Source of the DNA: Bacteroidota bacterium
Lineage (GTDB): Bacteria; Bacteroidota; Bacteroidia; Bacteroidales; UBA6013
Assembly (NCBI GenBank): GCA_020048645.1
Contig: JAIFMG010000045.1
Coordinates: 1 to 32,405 of the forward strand
Direction: 5' to 3'
Length of the DNA: 32,405 nucleotides
The notes under the pieces were generated by a model. The model did no database searches and had not been told where the DNA came from. It saw only the letters and a list, made by a program, of their open reading frames with translations. The position numbers and the translations under genes are program-made. Shown one piece after another: positions 6,573 through 14,235 of this stretch; position 1 is the stretch's first letter, and each line of letters begins with the position of its first letter.

Positions 6573-7691
6573 ATGCCAAGAATTCTTTTGGTCGATGACA
6601 GGGAAAGCAACTTGGACATTTTGGCCATCATGCTGTCAAGCCTTGATGCCAACTTGTTGGTTCTGATGTCCCAAAACGGCCTGGAAGCCTACCACACGGC
6701 CGTGAAGACCCAGCCCGACTTGATCTTGATGGACTGGCAGATGCCCGTGATGGACGGAATCGAGGCCACCCGGAAATTGAAGAACGATCCCTTGACCACC
6801 GACATACCGGTCATCATGACCACCGGCGTCATGATGACGGCCGACCACCTGAGCATGGCCCTCCAGGTTGGCGCCGTCGATTTCTTGCGGAAGCCCATTT
6901 CGGGAGTCGAGCTGGCGGCCAGGATCAACTCCGCCCTTCGGCTTTCAAAATCCTACAAAGAAATCAAAAAACAGCGTGAAGAACTGGAAATCCTCAATCG
7001 TACCAAGGACAAGTTTTTCAACATCATCGCCCGAGACCTCAAGGACCCCTTCAATGCCATGATTGGCCTCTCGGATTTGATGATGCGGAGAATCGACGTC
7101 ATGGACACCCGCAGGCTAAAGGCTTTCGTCCAGTTGCTCAACGAGTCTTCGCAGATGGGCTACAATTTGCTCGAAAACCTCATGCAGTGGGCCAAGTTGC
7201 AAACCAATGAAGTCGATTTTCAGCCTAGGCGAATCGACTTGTCCACGATTATCCAAAGCAGTCTGGACATGATTGCTCGGGTCATCAACGACAAGCAAGT
7301 TAGAAATGTCAGTGATGTCGAATCTGAGATTTTTGTTTTCGCCGATGAAAACATGCTGAATCTAGTTTACCGAAACCTGCTGTCCAACGCGATAAAGTTC
7401 ACACCCAGCGGAAGCACCATTGACTTGGGGGTTCGCCTAGAAAATGGAAGGGCAATTTCCTGGATCACCGATCATGGCATGGGAATCAGCCCCGATGATC
7501 AAAATAAGCTATTCCGAATCGACATAAAGCGGAGCACATTGGAAGGCCAGGGGCAGAAAGGAAGTGGCTTGGGTTTGATTCTTGTCAAGGAGTTGCTGCT
7601 GATGAACAAAGGACGAATTTGGTTTGAAAGCCAGAAAGGTATAGGTAGCACCTTCTACTTTGATTTGCCCTTGGCTATCAGCGCTCAATGA
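6573..7691 (+). CDS. Response regulator-histidine kinase fusion lacking the phospho-acceptor His
   Basis: A 372-residue cytoplasmic protein. Residues 1-120 are a receiver domain: acidic pair DD at 8-9, phospho-acceptor Asp54 in LILMDWQMPVMDG, TT at 83-84 and Lys107 in FLRKPIS. A short coiled-coil linker (EIKKQREELEILN) leads to the HisKA helix, FFNIIARDLKDPFNAMIG (from 148). In related Bacteroidota kinases this reads FFxIIAHDLKxPF; here the His is Arg154 (codon CGA at 7032-7034). The ATPase domain is intact by eye: N-box NLVYRNLLSNAIKFTP, G1 DHGMGIS, and G2 GSGLGLILVKE. It can therefore probably bind ATP and receive a phosphate on Asp54 but cannot autophosphorylate in the usual way. It could act as a pseudokinase, an ATP-dependent switch or a phosphatase-like partner. 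The 3' end overlaps the convergent T9SS gene by 14 bases. Confidence 0.9.
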   Translation: MPRILLVDDRESNLDILAIMLSSLDANLLVLMSQNGLEAYHTAVKTQPDLILMDWQMPVMDGIEATRKLKNDPLTTDIPVIMTTGVMMTADHLSMALQVGAVDFLRKPISGVELAARINSALRLSKSYKEIKKQREELEILNRTKDKFFNIIARDLKDPFNAMIGLSDLMMRRIDVMDTRRLKAFVQLLNESSQMGYNLLENLMQWAKLQTNEVDFQPRRIDLSTIIQSSLDMIARVINDKQVRNVSDVESEIFVFADENMLNLVYRNLLSNAIKFTPSGSTIDLGVRLENGRAISWITDHGMGISPDDQNKLFRIDIKRSTLEGQGQKGSGLGLILVKELLLMNKGRIWFESQKGIGSTFYFDLPLAISAQ

Positions 7692-10512
7692 CGAAATGAT
7701 AGTGGGCGGCCTGATCTTGAAAAAGCACTCTCAGCGTATAAAATCCATTGGCCAAGTTGCCCAAATCTAAGATTTTACGTTCCATGCGCGTGAGCGAATA
7801 TTCTTGTTGGAATACTTTTCTCCCGACGGCATCAAAAACCTCGAATTTCGTATCCAACAAATTGAAATTTCCAGATGAAACAATCAAATAGCCAGGTGCA
7901 GGGTTGGGATACAAAAGCAAAATGCTAGGATCGAAATTTTGAATGAGCGAACTGACCGATATGTAGTCTGTTTTGATGGTCTCATGTGATTTCTCGCCCC
8001 TGTGTATGGTGAGGCTGACACTGTAAGTGCCTGGCTGCGGATAACGAACTATCGGCGCGCGAAGACTTGAACTCGATGGGTTGCCCCCTTCGAAGCTCCA
8101 GGTCCAAGCCTGGGGCTCGCCGCCCGAAAGGTTGCGGAACTGGACAGGCTCACCAGGAAGCGGGAAGGGTTGAAGTGCCTCGAAGTCAGCAAACAACGAC
8201 ATGGCCAGCGGCGATTCCCAAACGCCCCGCCCGTAAGTAGCCGCCCGAATCAATTCCGTCTCGCGCAGCAACTCCAGGTCTGTCACTATCACATTCGGAA
8301 GTCCGTTTCCGAACGGGAGCCAGCTCTCTTGCGACGAATCATAGCGAAACACACCCACGTCAGTGCCAACGTATAGCAAGTCGAATGAGGGAGCTTGATA
8401 AACCAGAGTGTTGGCAGGCGTGTTCGGCAAGCCTGCCGAAACGTTGTTCCATGTGTTTCCCGCATCCGATGAATGCAGTATTTTCAGACTGTCTCGATAG
8501 CCAGAGAGACTTATCCAAAGCTCGTAAGGATCTGTCGGTTTTACCACGATGTCCGTAATCGACAAATCTAGCTCCGGAGGGCTGATGCCAACCCAGGCGG
8601 ACCCTTGGTTCGAACCGCCTGTCGTTGTTCTGAATAATTGGTTATCAATGGAATAGTAAATAAAATTGGGGTCAGACGGCGCTATCGCGATCGACAAGTT
8701 CGATAAAGTTACCGAGCTGGCGAGCTGTGGCGAAATTGCGTCCCAAACCAGACCACCGTTGATGGATTTGTAAACCCGATCATAGCCTGCGAAAATCATG
8801 TTCGGAAAATTCGGCTCGTTGGCCAAGGGAGTTATCCAAGCGCCCCGGTTAAGGTTCGGCAATGGACTGATATTGAGCCATGAAAGCCCACCATTGACTG
8901 ATCGCGACAAGTTGCCGAACTGCTGGCTGGCGTAAACTATGTCCGAGTCGAGGCGGTGGCTCAAACAATCCATGCCGTCCCCTTTCAGAACCTCCAGCCA
9001 CTCATTGTTTCGGTAGCGTTGCGTTCCGTTGTCTTGTAGCCCTGCATAAAGCGTGTTTGTGAAGGCCAGCGGGCTACCCAAGCGATAGACCTGCGCGATA
9101 GCCAGGCCCTCGTTCATGGGCATGAAATCCAAGCTGTCGGCTTGGGATTTCCAAACACCACCATCGTTGCAAAAAAATACATTTCCAGTATGAATGCAAA
9201 ATTGTATATCGTGTTGATCGACATGCAGATAGGGTATTCCAAAATCATTCAATTCGGCATACGAAACACAATCGAAAGACTGTCCAGCATTTTGCGAGGC
9301 CCAAAGGTTTATGCCTCCGACAAAGACTTTTTCAGCATCTTCAGGTGCGCTGGCGATGGCCAAATCGTACCACGCCTGGCCACCGCTCTCATCCCCCGAC
9401 AGGTCTCTTCCGAGCAAATTGGGGGAAGGACCATGGACAAGTTCATAGGAAGAACCTGAATTGTGGGACAAATAAATGCCCTCTAAACCAGAGTGGTACG
9501 CGTCCGCTGCCACGGCATAAACCCAATCAGGCTCATCGGCCGAAACGGCTAATTCAACCCTGCCTGCACGCTCGCCAATACCCGCTGCGGGCGAAAAACG
9601 GTTTCCACCATCAATTGAGCGATAAATTGACTGTCCCAACACATTGGAACTTATGTATAGGGTATCGTCATTTTGCGGATGAAACTCAATATCGCGAAAG
9701 TTGCCGGACAAGATCAATCGAGCGCTGTTCCACGCATTTTTCGTTTGGAAAAGCCCGATGGAAGTCGTTGCCCATTGCCATTGCGCGTCCGAAGGGTGGA
9801 CGGCGAGCTTTCGAATGCTAATGAAGGCATTATCAAACTGGAATCCAACGCTTTTCCAGCTTTCACCTCCATCATGGCTGCAAATGATACCGGCCGAAAA
9901 AAGATTTGGGCCGAAGGCGCCTATTCCATTGGCATCCCCGGTCGCGAGCCAAAGCGTGTCCGGATGGGCTGGGTCTAGCGCTATGGACGAAACTCCCAAT
10001 TGCGCAAGTTTGTCCGTTACTGGGAACCAATAATCACCTTGGCTCGTGCTTTTCCAAAGGCCGCCGCTCGCGCTACCTGCGTAGAGGATGCTGCTGTCGC
10101 GCGGGTGGATGGCCATGCAGTTGACCCTGCCAATGCCAGAACGCTGGAGGCTGTCCCACAACGACCGCGGGGTGCCGCTCGGGCCGACTAGCCTCCAGCT
10201 CGATAGCGTGTCGAGTGGCTCTTCGCTTGTTGTTGTTTGGTCAAGTTCCTGATAATCATGGTGTTTTTTCAGCAAATGCAAGTCACCAGATGGAAAGGCC
10301 CTGGCCGAGACGAGCCAGCTCCAGCGCCAAAACTGCTTCTCGACTGGCGGCGATTGCTGCAAGAACGTTTCCGCATAAGTGCCGAACTGCGCTGCTTGCG
10401 ACCAGTAGTCTCTGGCTGTTTCCGAAGATTTGGCGTAGGGATTCCAGTCTTGGGCAATCAAATCAGTTGCTATGCAACAAGCAAAAAGTATCAAAAATGC
10501 CAATCGTTTCAT
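7678..10512 (-). CDS. Secreted beta-propeller protein with PKD and T9SS type A sorting domain
   Basis: A 944-residue exported protein. MKRLAFLILFACCIATDLIAQ is a Sec signal peptide with cleavage after AQ. Residues of about 100-760 hold many sortilin/BNR-like propeller blades, recognised by repeated SxDGGxSW-like turns (HDGGESWKSV, SVNGGLSWLNI, SINGGLVWDAI, SSDAGNTWNNV) and repeated phrases such as HPSDAQWQWA, HPDTLWLATGD and DPYELWISLSG. A PKD-like domain follows (about 775-850; FRNLSGGEPQAWTWSFEGG and PGTYSVSLTI). The last 81 residues are a type A T9SS sorting domain (LLLYPNPAPG, VFDAVGRKVF, LANGFYTLRV). The family is exported by the gliding/T9SS machinery and anchored or released at the surface; ligand or enzymatic activity is unknown. 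ATG 10512 is chosen over 10518 because it begins the signal peptide directly. It lies downstream of the 900-residue gene on the same strand. Confidence 0.92.
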   Translation of the reverse strand: MKRLAFLILFACCIATDLIAQDWNPYAKSSETARDYWSQAAQFGTYAETFLQQSPPVEKQFWRWSWLVSARAFPSGDLHLLKKHHDYQELDQTTTSEEPLDTLSSWRLVGPSGTPRSLWDSLQRSGIGRVNCMAIHPRDSSILYAGSASGGLWKSTSQGDYWFPVTDKLAQLGVSSIALDPAHPDTLWLATGDANGIGAFGPNLFSAGIICSHDGGESWKSVGFQFDNAFISIRKLAVHPSDAQWQWATTSIGLFQTKNAWNSARLILSGNFRDIEFHPQNDDTLYISSNVLGQSIYRSIDGGNRFSPAAGIGERAGRVELAVSADEPDWVYAVAADAYHSGLEGIYLSHNSGSSYELVHGPSPNLLGRDLSGDESGGQAWYDLAIASAPEDAEKVFVGGINLWASQNAGQSFDCVSYAELNDFGIPYLHVDQHDIQFCIHTGNVFFCNDGGVWKSQADSLDFMPMNEGLAIAQVYRLGSPLAFTNTLYAGLQDNGTQRYRNNEWLEVLKGDGMDCLSHRLDSDIVYASQQFGNLSRSVNGGLSWLNISPLPNLNRGAWITPLANEPNFPNMIFAGYDRVYKSINGGLVWDAISPQLASSVTLSNLSIAIAPSDPNFIYYSIDNQLFRTTTGGSNQGSAWVGISPPELDLSITDIVVKPTDPYELWISLSGYRDSLKILHSSDAGNTWNNVSAGLPNTPANTLVYQAPSFDLLYVGTDVGVFRYDSSQESWLPFGNGLPNVIVTDLELLRETELIRAATYGRGVWESPLAMSLFADFEALQPFPLPGEPVQFRNLSGGEPQAWTWSFEGGNPSSSSLRAPIVRYPQPGTYSVSLTIHRGEKSHETIKTDYISVSSLIQNFDPSILLLYPNPAPGYLIVSSGNFNLLDTKFEVFDAVGRKVFQQEYSLTRMERKILDLGNLANGFYTLRVLFQDQAAHYHFVIER

Positions 10513-10526
10513 GGGCAAGCGGCAAT

Positions 10527-10549
10527 ACCCTCGACTATGCGTCGAGGGT
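10527..10549 (-). other. Hairpin between the two minus-strand genes
   Basis: ACCCTCGAC (10527-10535) and GTCGAGGGT (10541-10549) form a perfect 9-bp stem with a 5-base loop, 15 bases before the start of the T9SS gene and 21 bases after the upstream stop. In the direction of these genes no T run follows, so it is not a standard terminator; on the plus strand it is followed by TTTTGTTCT but has no gene to terminate. An intergenic processing or attenuation structure is possible. Confidence 0.45.
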
Positions 10550-10569
10550 TTTGTTCTGCATTCTGATCG

Positions 10570-13272
10570 TCATTCGCTCTTTTCCGCTGCCTTTGTGAAG
10601 AAAGAGTCCCGCAAGTTCAGGTACTCGTCCGATAGGTAGAACGATGCCAAGGCTTTCAAACGAATGGCCAAATCGAGGTGGAGGTATTCGCCCAATTCGT
10701 TCTGCTGTTCCAACAGTTTGACAAGGCCAAATTGTTGTGCTGTTTTCCAATTTTCCGATCCGCTGGGCGAATTCAGGACCACAGCTTTGACCGCAGGGGC
10801 GAATTTTCCAGCGAACAAGAGGCCAGCTCTTTCTGCGGTAAGCTGCATGACGCGAGAAGTTGCCAACAGTTCATCTTCTCGAGAGTTCTCGTTTGTTTTC
10901 CCAGTGTTTTGTATCACCCCAATGGCATCCATCATCGACTCGACAAGACCAGTGCCCTGCGACGCAAGATCCTTGATCCCAGCCGTTTTCTCGAGCAACC
11001 TCGATACAGCTTTGACCTTGAACATCACCGAAAGCGACTTGCCCAATGTCCCGCCGAAGGGAATGAAGGCCAGAATGGTATCAACGATGGCCATTCCTTT
11101 GTCTTTCGTGCCTCGCCATATTTCAGCCAGGCCGATTCGCTTGTGCTTGAGTTTCAGATGCGCGGTCTCGGAGGCCAATGCGAAAGCCATTTCAGCGATG
11201 CCCATCTTCCAATCTGTTTCCTCGAGGTGCGCTACCCCAATTGTGATAAAATCAGGTTCGCCTTCATAGGCGAAAATCCCTTTTTCTTTTTCACCACGCG
11301 TGATGTAGGCTTCAATTTTTCCCATGGAAAAGAACTGTTCTATCAGGAGGACAATCTTCTGAATGTCATCGTGTTTTGAACCTTCAACTTTTTCCGAAAA
11401 TGCCTTTACGGCCGATTGGTCGGGGTTGTCAACCTCGGCCAACCACGATTGCAAAGTTCCAAAGAGCGCATGTTCACGGGTGGCCGGATGCTTTAGCTGC
11501 GAGGCGATGGCTTCGTCCGTGATGGGCGCGACGCTCGGAAACTCATACTCCTTGTTGTAAGGGCTTGTATTAACAGTCAGTGTTTCAATGATTTCTTGTG
11601 CGCGTTCGTGCAAACTGCTTGAAGTGATTGGCAGCAGGTCTTGCAGCCGCATCACATGCAAGGGCTGGATTTGAGCCAACTGCCGAACCACCGACGGCTC
11701 ATTTTCCTTGCCTTTGGCCTCGAGCAGCAGCTCGAGGATGCCAACTTTCAAGAATTGACCATTCGCCATGCTGAAGGGCGAGACCTTTTTGTCTGGAAGC
11801 AATTCTGACAAGGTTTCGTCAGGAAGATTTTTGATTTGCTTTTCAAGAATTTCAATGGCCTCTTCTTTCATGTCGCAAGCAATCAAATGCTGGCAAAATT
11901 TCTTTTCCAACAAAACAAGATTGATTTTGTCGCTGCTTTTTTTCTGAAACTCGGTTCTTATTTTCCGATGGAAAGGGAGTAGCCGATGAAGCTCCATGTT
12001 CGTGAGCTCGGCTTCCAGCAGCAGCCCCATCAATGCCATCTTGTCAACATGTGATAGTTTCCAAAGATCTGCCCATTTCATGAATTCTTCGTCTGAATTG
12101 GGCAAGGCCAAAATCTTCCGTATGGCCTCGAGCAGGCCTTGGTCGGAAATGTTCTTGCTGATGGCAGTGTCGCGGTTGCCTTCCGCCAATTGGGCGAACA
12201 GGAGGCTAAGCTCGTCAAATGGATGCTGGTCTTTTTCAGATAGCCACTGCAAAAGACTGTAAGCGAACTGGTTGCTGGCTGTGTCTGTCGGGTTTTCAAC
12301 CCAATTCAACCTAGCGGACTCGCGGACTCGCTGCAAGCCTTCCAAGTTCGAAGCGCTTTGCAATTGCAAGTATAAATCGCCATTGCTGCGGGTCGAAAGC
12401 CATTGGGCCTGGCCAACTTTTACAGGACTCCGGCCGATTTCCTTTTTGACAAGCATCAATCTGTCATCCAGCTTGTCAATTTTTTCAACGGCGTCGTTTT
12501 CGCCAAAACCCACTAGCCATTCTGCTTCGATCGAGAGCATGTAGCGCCAATGCAAGCCCTCGGGCGGGGCTGTTCCACCGACAAGGCATTTCACCTGTTC
12601 TGCTTCCAGCCATGCCAAAACCATGTCTGTCGTATTCAAGGTCTTGGCCAACCAGAATGCTTCAAAAGGCTGATTTTTAGGACAGTACCTGCTTTTTGAA
12701 AACTGCTTCGCTTGGATGCCAAACGATTTCTCAAGGTGCTGTATCATGAAGTCCAGGATTTCCGATTCTTTTGAGCTGGACAACATGCTGCTCAAATCCA
12801 TCCGCCTTTCCAACGGGGGCTTCAACTCGGACTGCCATTGCGATTGGTGAAAAACATAGTTCAATCGGTCATCTTCGAGCTTGATATACAGTTGATAGGC
12901 GGCGTTCAGCCCCAAGCTGCCTTTGATTCCTCCTCCCTGGCGGTATTGCAACACATGAAAAAGCGGCTCTGTCCTAAACGTCAGTACTTCTTGGCCCAGG
13001 CCAGCCAGGTAGGCCGAGAGTTCTTGTGAAAAGACTTCAAAATCAAAACTTTGAGGGATGTAGAAGATTTTTCCATTTTGAACAACTGCGGAGTGATCCG
13101 TGGTTTGGAAATCCACAACAGGCTCTTGCTGCTCCTGGTTTTGCTCTCCGACATCGGCGTCTTCAACTTCGCCTACCTTTTCATTTTCAGAAAAGACTTT
13201 GTTGGTGAATTCATCGGCTTTTTTTAATAGGTCATCGCTTTTCTTTTTCAAATTATCAAATATCTTTTTCAT
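10570..13272 (-). CDS. Large uncharacterised protein with a degenerate M48-like peptidase domain
   Basis: A 900-residue protein with no signal peptide. The N-terminus (1-50) is a Lys/Glu-rich amphipathic helix and acidic linker. A mixed domain follows (about 55-160; GKIFYIPQSFDFEVFSQEL, TEPLFHVLQYRQGGG). The middle is largely helical, with a solenoid look. The C-terminal part (about 640-830) resembles the M48 zinc-peptidase pattern: EPDFITIGVAHLEE, then AFALASETAHLKLKH (HExxH position reads S701-E702-T-A-H705), and further on QLTAERAGLLFAGKF with Glu814 where M48 enzymes carry the third ligand (ExxxD/EADRxG). The first zinc His is replaced by Ser, so catalysis is doubtful. A hydrophobic stretch (AIVDTILAFIPFGGTL) lies between the two motifs. 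No other annotation is offered. ATG 13272 is preferred over 13332: it starts the Lys-rich helix and lies downstream of a promoter-like pair. The M48 link is pattern inference. Confidence 0.85.
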   Translation of the reverse strand: MKKIFDNLKKKSDDLLKKADEFTNKVFSENEKVGEVEDADVGEQNQEQQEPVVDFQTTDHSAVVQNGKIFYIPQSFDFEVFSQELSAYLAGLGQEVLTFRTEPLFHVLQYRQGGGIKGSLGLNAAYQLYIKLEDDRLNYVFHQSQWQSELKPPLERRMDLSSMLSSSKESEILDFMIQHLEKSFGIQAKQFSKSRYCPKNQPFEAFWLAKTLNTTDMVLAWLEAEQVKCLVGGTAPPEGLHWRYMLSIEAEWLVGFGENDAVEKIDKLDDRLMLVKKEIGRSPVKVGQAQWLSTRSNGDLYLQLQSASNLEGLQRVRESARLNWVENPTDTASNQFAYSLLQWLSEKDQHPFDELSLLFAQLAEGNRDTAISKNISDQGLLEAIRKILALPNSDEEFMKWADLWKLSHVDKMALMGLLLEAELTNMELHRLLPFHRKIRTEFQKKSSDKINLVLLEKKFCQHLIACDMKEEAIEILEKQIKNLPDETLSELLPDKKVSPFSMANGQFLKVGILELLLEAKGKENEPSVVRQLAQIQPLHVMRLQDLLPITSSSLHERAQEIIETLTVNTSPYNKEYEFPSVAPITDEAIASQLKHPATREHALFGTLQSWLAEVDNPDQSAVKAFSEKVEGSKHDDIQKIVLLIEQFFSMGKIEAYITRGEKEKGIFAYEGEPDFITIGVAHLEETDWKMGIAEMAFALASETAHLKLKHKRIGLAEIWRGTKDKGMAIVDTILAFIPFGGTLGKSLSVMFKVKAVSRLLEKTAGIKDLASQGTGLVESMMDAIGVIQNTGKTNENSREDELLATSRVMQLTAERAGLLFAGKFAPAVKAVVLNSPSGSENWKTAQQFGLVKLLEQQNELGEYLHLDLAIRLKALASFYLSDEYLNLRDSFFTKAAEKSE

Positions 13273-13310
13273 GATGTTTAAATTTTGTTGGTGAGTTTTC
13301 CATTGGTTGA

Positions 13311-13341
13311 CAAGATAATCAATCATCGCCAAGAACGCAAA
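13311..13341 (-). promoter_or_regulatory. Possible promoter for the 900-residue gene
   Basis: On the minus strand, TTTG (13341-13338) and TATCTTG (13317-13311) are about 20 bases apart and end 38 bases before the ATG at 13272. The -7 match is partial. Confidence 0.35.
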
Positions 13342-13394
13342 TGCCCTCGAAGAATTATTGCACCAGGATCACTATCTTCGCAAAAAAAACTGAA

Positions 13395-14225
13395 ATGGAA
13401 TTGAAATTGGGTTTTTCGACTTGTCCGAACGACACCTTCATCTTTGACGCCCTGGTAAACGGCAAGATTGAATCGAAGGGATTGAAATTCAATGTTTTAC
13501 TGGCCGATGTCGAAGAGCTTAACCGCGAAGCCGCGCGGGGCGTGCTCCACATCACCAAGCTAAGCTACCATGCTTACGCAGGCCTGGCTGACCAGTACCT
13601 GCTTCTGGATGCGGGGAGCGCGCTGGGCAAAAACAATGGACCTTTGCTCATCAGCAAGAAGAAAATCTACCCGGATGAAGTCAATGATTTGAAGATTGCC
13701 ATTCCTGGACTGAAAACCACTGCCAATTTGCTCTTGTCCATCGCTTATCCGCTTGCAAAAAACAAGAAAGAGTTGCTGTTTTCTGACATTGAAGATGCAG
13801 TTCTGGACTCCGAGTTCGATGCGGGTTTGATCATCCACGAAAACAGGTTCACGTACCAGGAGAAGGGACTCAAAAAAATTGTTGATTTGGGCGAATTTTG
13901 GGAGCAAACGACCCAAAGCCCTATTCCATTGGGCGGAATCGCTATCCATCGGAGCGTTCCAAAAGCAGTGCAGCTACTTGTCCAAACTTTGCTGGTTGAA
14001 AGCATTGAACACGCTTGGCGGAACCCCGATAGTCCGTATCTCTACATGCGCCGATATGCGCAAGAAATGGATGAATCCGTCATGCGCAAACACATAGAGT
14101 TGTACGTCAACCAATTCACCAAAAGTCTTGGAAATGAAGGTCGTAAAGCCATACGCACGCTATTCGACAAAGCCACCGATTTGGGCCTTGTCGAAAAGGT
14201 GCGCGAAGACATTTTTGTCGTGTGA
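13395..14225 (+). CDS. mqnD: 1,4-dihydroxy-6-naphthoate synthase (futalosine pathway)
   Basis: A 276-residue protein of the MqnA/MqnD periplasmic-binding-protein-like fold. The signature FSTCPNDTFIFDAL near the N-terminus and the EELNREAARG / HITKLSYHAYA blocks are typical of MqnD. The catalytic His is seen as His148 in DAGLIIHENRFTY, corresponding to His145 of the characterised Thermus enzyme. It converts cyclic dehypoxanthine futalosine to 1,4-dihydroxy-6-naphthoate, the precursor of menaquinone, in the cytoplasm. No other mqn genes are in the window, so the pathway genes are scattered, as is common. ATG 13395 (MELKLGFSTCPND) is chosen; the upstream in-frame ATG at 13341 adds a Lys/Thr-rich extension not seen in the family and overlaps the divergent promoter region. 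Its stop is 10 bases from the stop of the convergent lipoprotein gene. Confidence 0.95.
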   Translation: MELKLGFSTCPNDTFIFDALVNGKIESKGLKFNVLLADVEELNREAARGVLHITKLSYHAYAGLADQYLLLDAGSALGKNNGPLLISKKKIYPDEVNDLKIAIPGLKTTANLLLSIAYPLAKNKKELLFSDIEDAVLDSEFDAGLIIHENRFTYQEKGLKKIVDLGEFWEQTTQSPIPLGGIAIHRSVPKAVQLLVQTLLVESIEHAWRNPDSPYLYMRRYAQEMDESVMRKHIELYVNQFTKSLGNEGRKAIRTLFDKATDLGLVEKVREDIFVV

Positions 14226-14235
14226 AAGATTGCTT

